Program-made: the position numbers and the translations under genes
The notes under the pieces: generated by a model
What the model was told of the DNA's origin: nothing
Databases searched by the model: none
The model's input: only the letters and a program-made list of their open reading frames with translations
Assembly: GCF_016583575.1 (NCBI RefSeq)
Contig: NZ_NRRG01000019.1
Span: 1 to 64,000, forward strand
DNA: 64,000 bases
Source: Thiocystis violacea
GTDB taxonomy: Bacteria; Pseudomonadota; Gammaproteobacteria; Chromatiales; Chromatiaceae
Direction: 5' to 3'
Shown: positions 57,308-64,000 of the stretch, piece by piece
Layout of the letters: every line of letters begins with the position of its first letter
How positions within the stretch are numbered: the first letter of the stretch is position 1

Positions 57308-58057
57308 GTGAAACCCAGCCTCCTCATCCTCGGCGGCACCACGGAGGCTTACGCCCTCGCCGACGTGCTGGCGGCCCGTGACGACCTGCGACTCATCAGT
57401 TCGCTCGCCGGACGCACGACCAATCCCCGGCTACCGGCCGGAGAGACCCGTATCGGCGGCTTCGGCGGTCCGGAGGGACTCGCGACCTATCTGCGCGAGC
57501 AGGACATCCGCGCGGTCATCGACGTCACCCATCCCTTCGCCTCCCGGATGGGCTGGAACGCCGTCGAAGGCTGCCGAAGCGCCGATGTTCCGCTTCTGAG
57601 ACTCGAACGTCCCGCCTGGATGCCGGAACCGGGCGACCGCTGGGAATCGGTCGAAAGCTGGGGGCGCGCCGTCGAGGTTTTGCGCCAGGGCGAGGCGCGG
57701 CGCGTGTTGCTGGCGGTCGGCCGACAGGAGTTGGACCACTTCGCCGGACTGGACGCGATCTGGTTCCTGATCCGTCTCGTGACCCGGCCCGACCCACTCC
57801 CAGCCTTTCCATCGGCCGAATGGCGGCTGTCACGCGGCCCCTTCGATCTGGCCGACGAGCGCGCCCTGCTCGACACCCAGGCCATCGACACCATCGTCTG
57901 CAAGAACAGCGGCGGCGAGGCCACCGCCGCCAAGCTGATCGCCGCGCGCGAGCGGGGTATCCGGGTCATCATGCTCCAGCGCCCGGCACGACCCAGGATC
58001 GCGATGGCCGCGACGGTCGCGGAGGCCCTCGGGTGGCTCGATGGGATCTTGGGGTAG
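57308..58057 (+). CDS. cobK: Precorrin-6A reductase
   Basis: 249 residues from a GTG start. SLLILGGTTEAYALADVLAAR, RIGGFGGPEGLATYL, AVIDVTHPFASRMGWNA, VLLAVGRQELDHFAGL and IVCKNSGGEATAAKLIAARERGI are the CobK/CbiJ motifs. It reduces precorrin-6A with NADPH in B12 synthesis. The TAG stop (58055-58057) is the first TAG of a dispersed GTAGGATGGG repeat. Confidence 0.93.
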   Translation: MKPSLLILGGTTEAYALADVLAARDDLRLISSLAGRTTNPRLPAGETRIGGFGGPEGLATYLREQDIRAVIDVTHPFASRMGWNAVEGCRSADVPLLRLERPAWMPEPGDRWESVESWGRAVEVLRQGEARRVLLAVGRQELDHFAGLDAIWFLIRLVTRPDPLPAFPSAEWRLSRGPFDLADERALLDTQAIDTIVCKNSGGEATAAKLIAARERGIRVIMLQRPARPRIAMAATVAEALGWLDGILG

Positions 58058-58134
58058 GATGGGAACACTTCGACTACAAAGCTTGGGCCTTGGAGCGTAC
58101 AGGATGGGCATCGCTGCGTTCTGCCCATCCTACG
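58054..58134. repeat. Dispersed GTAGGATGGG inverted-repeat element, copy 3
   Basis: GTAGGATGGG at 58054 and TTCTGCCCATCCTACG ending at 58134 face each other, with a middle AGGATGGGCATCGC unit. It follows cobK directly and provides its stop codon. Confidence 0.78.
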
Positions 58135-58156
58135 TCGCACCCGATCGGCCCTCGGC

Positions 58157-58519
58157 TCAACCCTTCGCCGCCTTATCCAGGGCGAGCAGGGTGTCCACCA
58201 GGGTCACGGACAGGCTCAGCATCTCCGTGACCGCGGCCTTGGACCCGGCGGCATCACCGGCCTGCTGCTTCGCGATGGCCTCGTGGCTCGCCTGGTGGAA
58301 GCGCTCGTGGGGCGCCATTAGGGAATCGAAAAGCGCCTTGGCCTCCGGACCCGCCGATTCCGCCTCCTCTGGACCCGATCCATAGAGCCACTTGCCGAGT
58401 TTGCAGTCGTGAAAGTCGGTCCCGGCAAAATCGCCCCTGCCGTCGAGCCTGGCCTGGATCTTGTTGAGATACTGTATGTGGTCGTTCAGCCGAAACAGAA
58501 AGAAAGCCTTGCCTTCCAT
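58157..58519 (-). CDS. Stand-alone CZB zinc-binding protein
   Basis: 120 residues that are essentially one CZB (chemoreceptor zinc-binding) domain. The expected ligands are His14 (LNDHIQYL), the Cys in CKLGKWLYGSG, and two His in APHERFHQA. The C-terminal helix has no further domain. CZB domains usually sit at the end of chemoreceptors or diguanylate cyclases and sense zinc or hypochlorite. Here it is the last gene of the minus-strand GTPase/roadblock operon, and the chemoreceptor at 43473-46532 carries the same domain. Confidence 0.85.
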   Translation of the reverse strand: MEGKAFFLFRLNDHIQYLNKIQARLDGRGDFAGTDFHDCKLGKWLYGSGPEEAESAGPEAKALFDSLMAPHERFHQASHEAIAKQQAGDAAGSKAAVTEMLSLSVTLVDTLLALDKAAKG

Positions 58520-58549
58520 CGCGTCACCTCGCCCATGCCGTATGAGACA

Positions 58550-59002
58550 TCATCGGGGAATCGCCCGCTCGTGACAGATGCCGCGGGCGTCTTCGCGCGC
58601 GAGCAACTGGACCTGGACCTTCTGGCCGGTCAGGCGGTAGAGGGTTTCTTCCACCAGCCCGAATCCGAAGTAGCAGATGGCCTGCTGCCCGCATGGCTGG
58701 CCGCTGCTCTCGGTATACCGAGCGAAGGCGCAGTTCTCGAACGCGATGTCGTAGGAGCCGTCGTCGTTGCGCCGCGTGAGCGTGAAGCTTCCAAAACCCT
58801 CTAGCGAAGCGATGCCCTCTTGCATGAGGCGCGCGGTTTCCTCGAAGGAAACGTTCTCGGGCAGATTGGGCCAGGCCGCCTGACTGGCCTGCTTGCCCGC
58901 CTCGCGCATGGTGATCCTGGCGCCCGTGCCCATCATGAAGGTGACGGCATTGGAGATGGAGGCGATGACGGTTTGCTGGGGCGACAATTCTTTGTCGTTC
59001 AT
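58550..59002 (-). CDS. V4R-like domain protein
   Basis: 150 residues from the Met at 59002 (MNDKELSPQQTVIASI), preceded by GGAG. The C-terminal half has the V4R (4-vinyl reductase type) spacing: CGQQAICYFGFGLVEETLYRLTG, then VQVQLLAREDARGICH with Cys residues where family metal ligands fall. The N-terminal half resembles the helical part of these small-molecule-binding proteins. V4R domains bind hydrocarbons or metals and serve as sensors. Family call is moderate. It lies between the roadblock gene and the CZB gene. Confidence 0.55.
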   Translation of the reverse strand: MNDKELSPQQTVIASISNAVTFMMGTGARITMREAGKQASQAAWPNLPENVSFEETARLMQEGIASLEGFGSFTLTRRNDDGSYDIAFENCAFARYTESSGQPCGQQAICYFGFGLVEETLYRLTGQKVQVQLLAREDARGICHERAIPR

Positions 59003-59140
59003 GAATGAACTCCGTTCCACCCGCCCTCGAAGGGGCTGGTGCCGATGATTCCAGGGTAGGCCAAAGGATGGCTCGGCGACTCGCGCCAGACCTCGCGCCG
59101 CCAAGACGCGAACCAATCCGGCCGGCTCTTCGCCGTCGCT

Positions 59141-59503
59141 TCAGATCAGCTTGCTGATCTGCTCCGCGGCGCGCTTCACGTCGAGGAAGATCAGACCCAG
59201 CTTGGCATTGGGCTTCGCCATGACGGTAACCACGGCGTCATGGCCGGCATAGGTCATCAGCACATAGCCCTTGGCACCTTTGATCAGAACCTGCTCCAGC
59301 TCGCCGCGGGCCAGTTCCTGGGCCGTGCGGTCACCGAGGGACAGCATGGCGGCGCTCATGGCGCCCACGCGATCCTCGTCCATCCCGGCGGGAAGCTGCG
59401 AGGCCATCATCAGACCGTCGGTGGAGATGACGCCAGAGGCCTCGATATCGGCCGAGGTGCCGTTGAGCTCTCCGAGCACGGAGTTGAGCATGTCAGCGCG
59501 CAT
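59141..59503 (-). CDS. Roadblock/LC7-domain protein
   Basis: 120 residues from the Met at 59503, with AAGGAG upstream. LNGTSADIEASGVISTDGLMMASQLPAGMDEDRVGAMSAAMLSL and VLIKGAKGYVLMTYAGHDAVVTVMAKPNAKLGLIFLDVKRAA match the roadblock/LC7 (MglB-like) fold. Roadblock proteins regulate MglA-type GTPases by acting as GAP or scaffold. The GTPase gene is two genes upstream in the same operon. Confidence 0.9.
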   Translation of the reverse strand: MRADMLNSVLGELNGTSADIEASGVISTDGLMMASQLPAGMDEDRVGAMSAAMLSLGDRTAQELARGELEQVLIKGAKGYVLMTYAGHDAVVTVMAKPNAKLGLIFLDVKRAAEQISKLI

Positions 59504-59774
59504 TGTGATTCTCCTTAGGTTTGAGTCCCGGCAAGGGTCTCTGGTGGTAAATGCCGGAGCCGGGGCGGCCAGAGCCATCCGTCCGCCGCTCCCGGTGATT
59601 TGGGATATTTGACCCTAGAAAGAGCCGTCAGCCGTCAGCGATCCGCCTCCAACCGTGGTATGGCCGAGGTGTTCGCTTCTTGCGGACTTCACCCAATGGG
59701 TGAGCCTCGGCCGGTCTCGGTCAATGGCCAGGTGGCTGATTCCCAATAGCTGGCGGCTGGAAGCTCTTTTTAGG

Positions 59775-60407
59775 TTAACGCGCATAACGCTTGCTCAGCG
59801 CCCAGGTCAGGTCGGTGAATGCCGGCTGATTGAGGCGCGGCACGCCGCCGATGATGAGCACGAACCGCTGGTCGGCGATGTACAGCGGCCAGAAGCCCGC
59901 CTGGCTGTTGCCCGCGGCATCCACAAGCGCCCAGGCGCTGGTGCCCAGCCCCATGTTGCGCTTGAGCAATCCGCGGTGGCGCTCATAGAGGGACGCGAGG
60001 TCCGCGCTGGCGGCCGCGAGTTCCACCGCCGTCTCGTGATTGAACCCAGTGGCGGCCACGTAGAACCCCTGGCCGTCGGCGAGTAGCGCCTTGCGGCTCG
60101 ACGACAGGGGTTCGAGCAGACCTGGAAGCAGATCCTCGAGCGCCCCTTGTGGCGCGGGCCGAGGCTCCGCGAAACCCTCGACCCAGCCGAGGGTCTGAAG
60201 GTGGTAGAGCAGATCCAGCGCCTCGTTCTCGGTTTCCGCGCCCGCCCACTCGACCAGGGCCGGCAAGGATAGCCGATGGCTGATTTCGGTAACGAGCAGA
60301 CGCCGCAAGAGCCGGCGTGGCGGTTCCGGCTCCGGATCGGCGACGCTGTAGAAAGCGCCGCCGGGCGAGGGAAGGACGAACTGGTGATCGAGCAGGCGGT
60401 AACGCAT
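59775..60407 (-). CDS. Hypothetical protein with C-terminal roadblock-like region
   Basis: 210 residues from the Met at 60407 (MRYRLLDHQFVLPSP). The N-terminal half is helical (LLRRLLVTEISHRLSLPALVEWAG, ALDLLYHLQTLGWVEGF), reminiscent of a small winged-helix. The C-terminal half (SRKALLADGQGFYVAATGF, ELAAASADLASLY, AGFWPLYIADQRFVLIIGG) has the alternation of a longin/roadblock fold. It starts 4 bp after the GTPase stop, so it is coupled to it and is probably a second GTPase regulator. Exact family not recognised. Confidence 0.6.
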   Translation of the reverse strand: MRYRLLDHQFVLPSPGGAFYSVADPEPEPPRRLLRRLLVTEISHRLSLPALVEWAGAETENEALDLLYHLQTLGWVEGFAEPRPAPQGALEDLLPGLLEPLSSSRKALLADGQGFYVAATGFNHETAVELAAASADLASLYERHRGLLKRNMGLGTSAWALVDAAGNSQAGFWPLYIADQRFVLIIGGVPRLNQPAFTDLTWALSKRYAR

Positions 60408-60411
60408 CGGC

Positions 60412-60951
60412 TCACCCCGCTTCCAGTCCAGGATCGAGGGCGAAGAACAGCGCCTCAAGGAGCAGGATGACGTCCGAGCGCTTGCGCGCATCGACCTCGA
60501 AGACCGGAACCACCAGTCCAGCGCGGCTCAGGCAATCGTGATAGCTGGCGAGCCGCGACTGGGGTCGGAGGTCCGTCTTGGTGATACCCACGGCCAACTG
60601 CGTCTTGCGGATGAAATCGCCAAAGGCATTCATGAAGAACTCCAGGTCGCCGAGCGGATTCGGGCGCGAGTCATCCAGCAGCAGGACTAGCCCCAAGCCG
60701 CCTTCGGTGAGGATGCTCCACATGAAGTCGAAGCGCTCCTGACCGGGCGTCCCGTAGAGATGGACCTTCTCGCCACCTTCGAGCTTCATCAAGCCGTAGT
60801 CCATGGCCACCGTGGTGGTGGGCTTCATGGAGCGGGTCATGTCGCTGGCCCGTGCGTCCGTCGAGATGGCGGCACCATCGCTGACAGAGGCGATGGCGGT
60901 CGTCTTGCCGGCCCCGACAGGCCCGGTGAAGATGATTTTATGGTCTGGCAT
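60412..60951 (-). CDS. MglA-type small GTPase
   Basis: 179 residues from the Met at 60951. A complete small GTPase: Walker A GPVGAGKTT, switch II YGTPGQERFDF and guanine-specificity TKTD. Between them TTTVAMDYGLMKLEGGEKVHLYG holds the switch I Thr. This is the bacterial MglA/Arf-like group that couples to roadblock proteins to set cell polarity or motility. Its neighbours on the same strand are a pseudo-receiver protein (32 bp upstream) and two roadblock-type proteins downstream. Confidence 0.9.
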   Translation of the reverse strand: MPDHKIIFTGPVGAGKTTAIASVSDGAAISTDARASDMTRSMKPTTTVAMDYGLMKLEGGEKVHLYGTPGQERFDFMWSILTEGGLGLVLLLDDSRPNPLGDLEFFMNAFGDFIRKTQLAVGITKTDLRPQSRLASYHDCLSRAGLVVPVFEVDARKRSDVILLLEALFFALDPGLEAG

Positions 60952-60982
60952 GGGCGCTGTTCTCGTTGGCTCTTGATCCAGT

Positions 60983-62290
60983 CTATTTGTGCAGATGGGA
61001 CAGGATCCGCTGGAACAGCCCCCTTTTGGCAAGCACCCTGGACATCGCCGGGACGGCCACGTCCGACTCCGTTGTCTTCTTCCGCTTCACGGCCGAGCGC
61101 TCGACCAGATCGAGCGCCTCCGCCGCGGAAAAGAAGGCGAAGACGAAGCGCTGCGGAATCTTCAGCGTCCGCGCGGCGGTGATCAGTGAGATCGGTTCCC
61201 GCGACAGCAGCGCGGTGATGCGCACGGCGTTGGGGCATACCGCCAGGCGGGTGAGATTCGGCCACCGCTTGAGTCTGATTTCCGCCCCGAGATCGGTCCC
61301 GACCGGCACACGCCCGCGCGAGGCGAGCAGGGCCGAGGTCCACAGCAGCGCATCGAGCGGCCATAACCGCTCTGGTGGAAGGCCCACCAGGTCGACATCC
61401 TCGACAAAGCGGACCTTGCCCTGCTCCTCGGCCAGGGGGATACCGGCCAGACTGCGCAGTTGGCACTGCTGGAGCTCGATCACCGCCTGCCCAAGGTGGG
61501 GCAGGATGGTGATCGCGCCGTGCTTGAGCTCCAGCCGAGCCGGTCGATTGGCGCTTCTCGCGAGCTTGACGGCATGCGAGAGCCGGCCGATCAGATAGGC
61601 ATCCGGATCGAACTGGGCCTTGGCGACCTGCTCCCGGTCGCTCGGATCGATGTCCGGAGCCGAGCCGATGAAGGTCTTGGTATCGCGTTCCGCCAGCCTC
61701 TGTCCGACATTCCCCAGTAGTGCGGACGCGGCGACGCCCTCCTCTCTTACCGGCCGCGGGGACGGGATCTCTCCTTTCGGGCTCGACGGCTCTGACCCCG
61801 ACTTCGTGTCGCCCCCGACCCTCGGCGGTATCAGCGCTCCACCGAGGGGTCTCCGCTGGCCGTTTCCCGGAGTTCCCGCGTCACCCTGGATATGGTCCGC
61901 GAGCACCGTCAGGGCCGAGACGAGTTCTTCCGGCCTCATGGGCTTGCGCACGAACCGCGTCGTCCCTTGGGTGTCGACCTCGTTCATCGAGAGAAGGATC
62001 ATGGGCCGGTCGGGGTTGGCCTCCGAGTGCCTTGCCCAGAGGTCGCGGCCGCCATGGCGGTCGAGGTCGATCATGCACAGACTCGCCTGCTCGGCCTCCA
62101 CGAGCACGAACCGGCCATTCAGCCGGTTCTTGAAGAGAAGCTCGATGGCGTTTCGCGCGCGCGGGTCGAAACCGAGCACGGCGACCGCGCAAGGGCTTGA
62201 CCCGGTGCTAACTTTCGCGCCGACCGTCGAGCCTGGGCCGGTTGGCCTGATCCTCCCCAGCATGTTGTCTATCCACTCTGTCGCGAGCAT
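60983..62290 (-). CDS. Pseudo-receiver protein of the GTPase operon
   Basis: 435 residues. About residues 30-135 look like a degenerate response-regulator receiver (CAVAVLGFDPRARNAIELLF, SLCMIDLDRHGGRDL, RPMILLSMNE, FVRKPMRPEELVSAL), with the helix-strand order and the Lys retained but an altered acidic pocket. A Pro/Ser-rich linker (about 140-190) joins it to a C-terminal region of unknown fold (DAYLIGRLSHAVKLARSANRPARLELKHG to LSREPISLITAARTLKIPQRFVFAFFSAAEALDLVE). Upstream AAAGGA supports the start. Likely a scaffold or output for the downstream GTPase. Confidence 0.6.
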   Translation of the reverse strand: MLATEWIDNMLGRIRPTGPGSTVGAKVSTGSSPCAVAVLGFDPRARNAIELLFKNRLNGRFVLVEAEQASLCMIDLDRHGGRDLWARHSEANPDRPMILLSMNEVDTQGTTRFVRKPMRPEELVSALTVLADHIQGDAGTPGNGQRRPLGGALIPPRVGGDTKSGSEPSSPKGEIPSPRPVREEGVAASALLGNVGQRLAERDTKTFIGSAPDIDPSDREQVAKAQFDPDAYLIGRLSHAVKLARSANRPARLELKHGAITILPHLGQAVIELQQCQLRSLAGIPLAEEQGKVRFVEDVDLVGLPPERLWPLDALLWTSALLASRGRVPVGTDLGAEIRLKRWPNLTRLAVCPNAVRITALLSREPISLITAARTLKIPQRFVFAFFSAAEALDLVERSAVKRKKTTESDVAVPAMSRVLAKRGLFQRILSHLHK

Positions 62291-62381
62291 CGGTAAGTTC
62301 CTTTCTAATCGACCGTGCGGTGCGACGGGCGATGGTTAATGGATCGTTGGGCGATGAGCTCGCCAGGCTTGGGCCAGCTTG

Positions 62382-63137
62382 TCAGTCGAGGGGTTCTCGA
62401 TCCCTTATCGGCCTGCCATGACCCAGGGCCGCCGCGGTTTCCGCCCAGATGTCGGACACAGGGTCGCGCGCGACATCCAGTCGCGACCACATGACGAGGA
62501 GGCTGTCGAGATCCTGGGAGGCTTGGTAGATCTCCAGGAGATCCCGGTGCAGATCCACGCGCCAGGGCTCGCTCAAGAGCGCGGCCTCCAACAGCTCGCG
62601 CGCTTCCTGGACTTGTCCGTATTCCAGATAGCTTCGGGCCTCATCGAGAGGATCCAGCAACGTGGCGGCCTGAGTGTCCAGACGTTCGACCAGATGCCGG
62701 CCCCCGCGCGTCCCCCGGCCAAGCATGGAGGCCGAGGCGATCGGGATGGCATCCGCCGCATGCAGCCCATTACCGAGCGCGCGCAGGAGCGCCTGGTACT
62801 GTCCGCGATCCAGAAGATGCTTCGTGGCATCCAGCATTCTGTGGCGCAGTGACAGACCCCTGGCCCCGAGGGCGATGAAGAGATCCACCAGGGCGCCGTA
62901 GCTATCGCCGGCGCTCGCGTCGGCGATATTGACGTGGATGCGCTGCACATGGGTCCGCAGATCTCCTGGCTCCCGAGCGACCTGGTGCGCCAGGAAGTCA
63001 CGCGGAGCCTTGTCGTCCGTCGATGGCTCCAGCCCCAGTTTGTTGACCTTGGACAGAACGAACGCAAGTTCGGCGCGCGTCGGAAACCTCTGTCCGACCG
63101 CAGGTCCATTCTCCTCGATGGCCTCGATGACATTCAT
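62382..63137 (-). CDS. FimV-like TPR protein
   Basis: 251 residues. The C-terminal DPLDEARSYLEYGQVQEARELLEAALLSEPWRVDLHRDLLEIYQASQD is the TPR-like motif found at the C-terminus of FimV, a polar scaffold for type IV pili and chemosensory proteins. The N-terminal 150 residues are helical without a recognised domain and there is no membrane segment or LysM. GGAAG precedes the ATG. As first gene of the GTPase/roadblock operon it suggests a link to cell poles or twitching motility (inference). Confidence 0.7.
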   Translation of the reverse strand: MNVIEAIEENGPAVGQRFPTRAELAFVLSKVNKLGLEPSTDDKAPRDFLAHQVAREPGDLRTHVQRIHVNIADASAGDSYGALVDLFIALGARGLSLRHRMLDATKHLLDRGQYQALLRALGNGLHAADAIPIASASMLGRGTRGGRHLVERLDTQAATLLDPLDEARSYLEYGQVQEARELLEAALLSEPWRVDLHRDLLEIYQASQDLDSLLVMWSRLDVARDPVSDIWAETAAALGHGRPIRDREPLD

Positions 63138-63889
63138 GATGTTGCTTCCGAAACCTGGCCGGATGTTCGGGGTTTTATTGTGTTCATCAAGCCTCCGTCA
63201 GTGTTGGCGAGACGAACTAAGTGCTTGAAACGGCATGCGCGATGCGCGCGGATATCCCTTTGGTCAACCAAAAAACACCATTCGTGTCTGCATCGGGGAT
63301 TATCGTACAGACACGGATTGAGTTGGACCGTGACCGCCGTCCCGAATCTCAACCGCGGTGGAGTGGCCGATCGGCTCCAAATCCATATCCTCTCGGTGGT
63401 GCCGCCACACACCAAATGAGTCTCGAATTGACCGACCTTTACGACCTTACAAAACATTGACTTCGAGCAGCGCGGTCGGCGCACCATTGCTGGATGATCC
63501 CAAATCGCGCTCTACGAAAAGAACGGTGCACGCGAGACCTTTTCTCGTGCTTGGCTTAAGATTCATGGTCAGGAGCGTGGCGTTGGCCCCCGCGATACCC
63601 CTCGGGTCGATCCGTCGCCAAGGTTGCGTGCAATGCACCGCGAATGTTGGCTAAGATGTACGTGGTTATCTATGAGTAGTAGATAATACACTAAGAAATA
63701 TTAAGAACGTTTCGCATTCACGCGGAGGACTCAAGAAATCCAAGAAAGCGATCGGCTCCGCCAGTGCGGCCATGCGCCAACCGAGGGATGTTTTTGCCGC
63801 ACCGCATAACTCGGATCCGTGAAGCGACTGATTCCAGAGCACTAAAGGCGCTCAAGCCGTAAGGTAATCCCCAACAGAGGACAGCTCTC
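63138..63889. other. Long intergenic region, partly AT-rich
   Basis: About 750 bp between divergent genes. The short frames crossing it lack ribosome binding sites and recognisable families. An AT-rich stretch (about 63655-63710) could hold the promoter of the gene starting at 63890. A possible 63-codon frame on the minus strand (63447-63638) has weakly protein-like composition but no other support. Confidence 0.4.
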
Positions 63890-64000
63890 ATGATTGCCAG
63901 CAATCCCTTCGCCGAGCTTTCGGCTCTCATCCCACCTGCCGTGATGCAGGCCTACGTCGTCCTGATGATCCTCCTGGTCATCGGCGGCACGCTGCTCGAC
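63890..64000 (+). CDS. Membrane protein, 5' part only (possibly AprM-like)
   Basis: The frame opens at an ATG with GAGG upstream and runs off the window after 37 codons: MIASNPFAELSALIPP, then a hydrophobic helix AYVVLMILLVIGGTLLD. The short polar start followed by one helix resembles the beginning of AprM-type membrane anchors of adenylylsulfate reductase in purple sulfur bacteria, but this is from memory and only 37 residues are visible. Confidence 0.5.
   Translation, partial: MIASNPFAELSALIPPAVMQAYVVLMILLVIGGTLLD

Noticed and set aside
63447-63638. 63-codon minus-strand frame in the long intergenic region
   Set aside because: No ribosome binding site, no recognisable motif; could be a remnant but cannot be supported.

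Overview
The window is GC-rich, densely coded DNA that looks like the chromosome of a gammaproteobacterial purple sulfur bacterium (Chromatiaceae-like). This is inferred from the gene set, not from a marker gene: a form II RuBisCO, a DsrC-family protein, an octaheme tetrathionate-reductase-family cytochrome, bacteriophytochromes, aerobic-type cobalamin genes (CobM, CobK, a CobZ-like pair), a proton-translocating transhydrogenase and many light/c-di-GMP signalling proteins. I see no rRNA, tRNA or CRISPR array.

Layout. 0-2.3 kb: an IS1-family remnant that cuts a small gene, then a broken bacteriophytochrome. 2.5-11.3 kb: GH31 glucosidase, DUF2892 membrane protein, diguanylate cyclase, YqhA-like protein, octaheme cytochrome plus cytochrome b, UbiT, DUF808 protein. 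11.4-15.2 kb: a decayed cbbM fragment, a Phd/PIN toxin-antitoxin pair, intact cbbM with a strong terminator and a possible CbbR site, and an AI-2E-family permease. 15.3-18.3 kb: pntAA-pntAB-pntB. 18.7-28.9 kb: FIST protein plus hybrid kinase, TPMT, then a bacteriophytochrome kinase, response regulator and hybrid kinase. 29.2-31.2 kb: DsrC-like protein, Cys-rich Crp/Fnr regulator, second DUF2892 protein, periplasmic protein. 31.4-36.0 kb: DUF1538 double transporter, two PII-like proteins and a SulP transporter in one operon, interrupted by a DUF2281 gene between 37-bp direct repeats. 36.4-46.5 kb: LOV histidine kinase, REC-HD-GYP phosphodiesterase, a 1333-residue hybrid kinase and a Cache/PAS/CZB chemoreceptor. 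47-58 kb: cobM, split cobZ-like pair, GGDEF-EAL protein, PilZ protein, methyltransferase, cytochrome b561, cobK. 58.1-63.1 kb: a minus-strand operon of a FimV-like TPR protein, a pseudo-receiver protein, an MglA-type GTPase, two roadblock-type proteins, a V4R-like protein and a stand-alone CZB protein. A membrane protein begins at the right edge.

Themes. Light input (phytochrome, LOV) and redox/metal input (CZB, Cache) appear to feed c-di-GMP turnover and phosphorelays. Carbon-related functions (cbbM; a candidate PII-controlled anion/bicarbonate transport operon) sit in the same window. Two dispersed repeat families lie at gene ends and supply the stop codons of four genes.

The strongest candidates for a little-described system are the DUF1538/PII/PII/SulP operon and the GTPase/roadblock/V4R/CZB operon.
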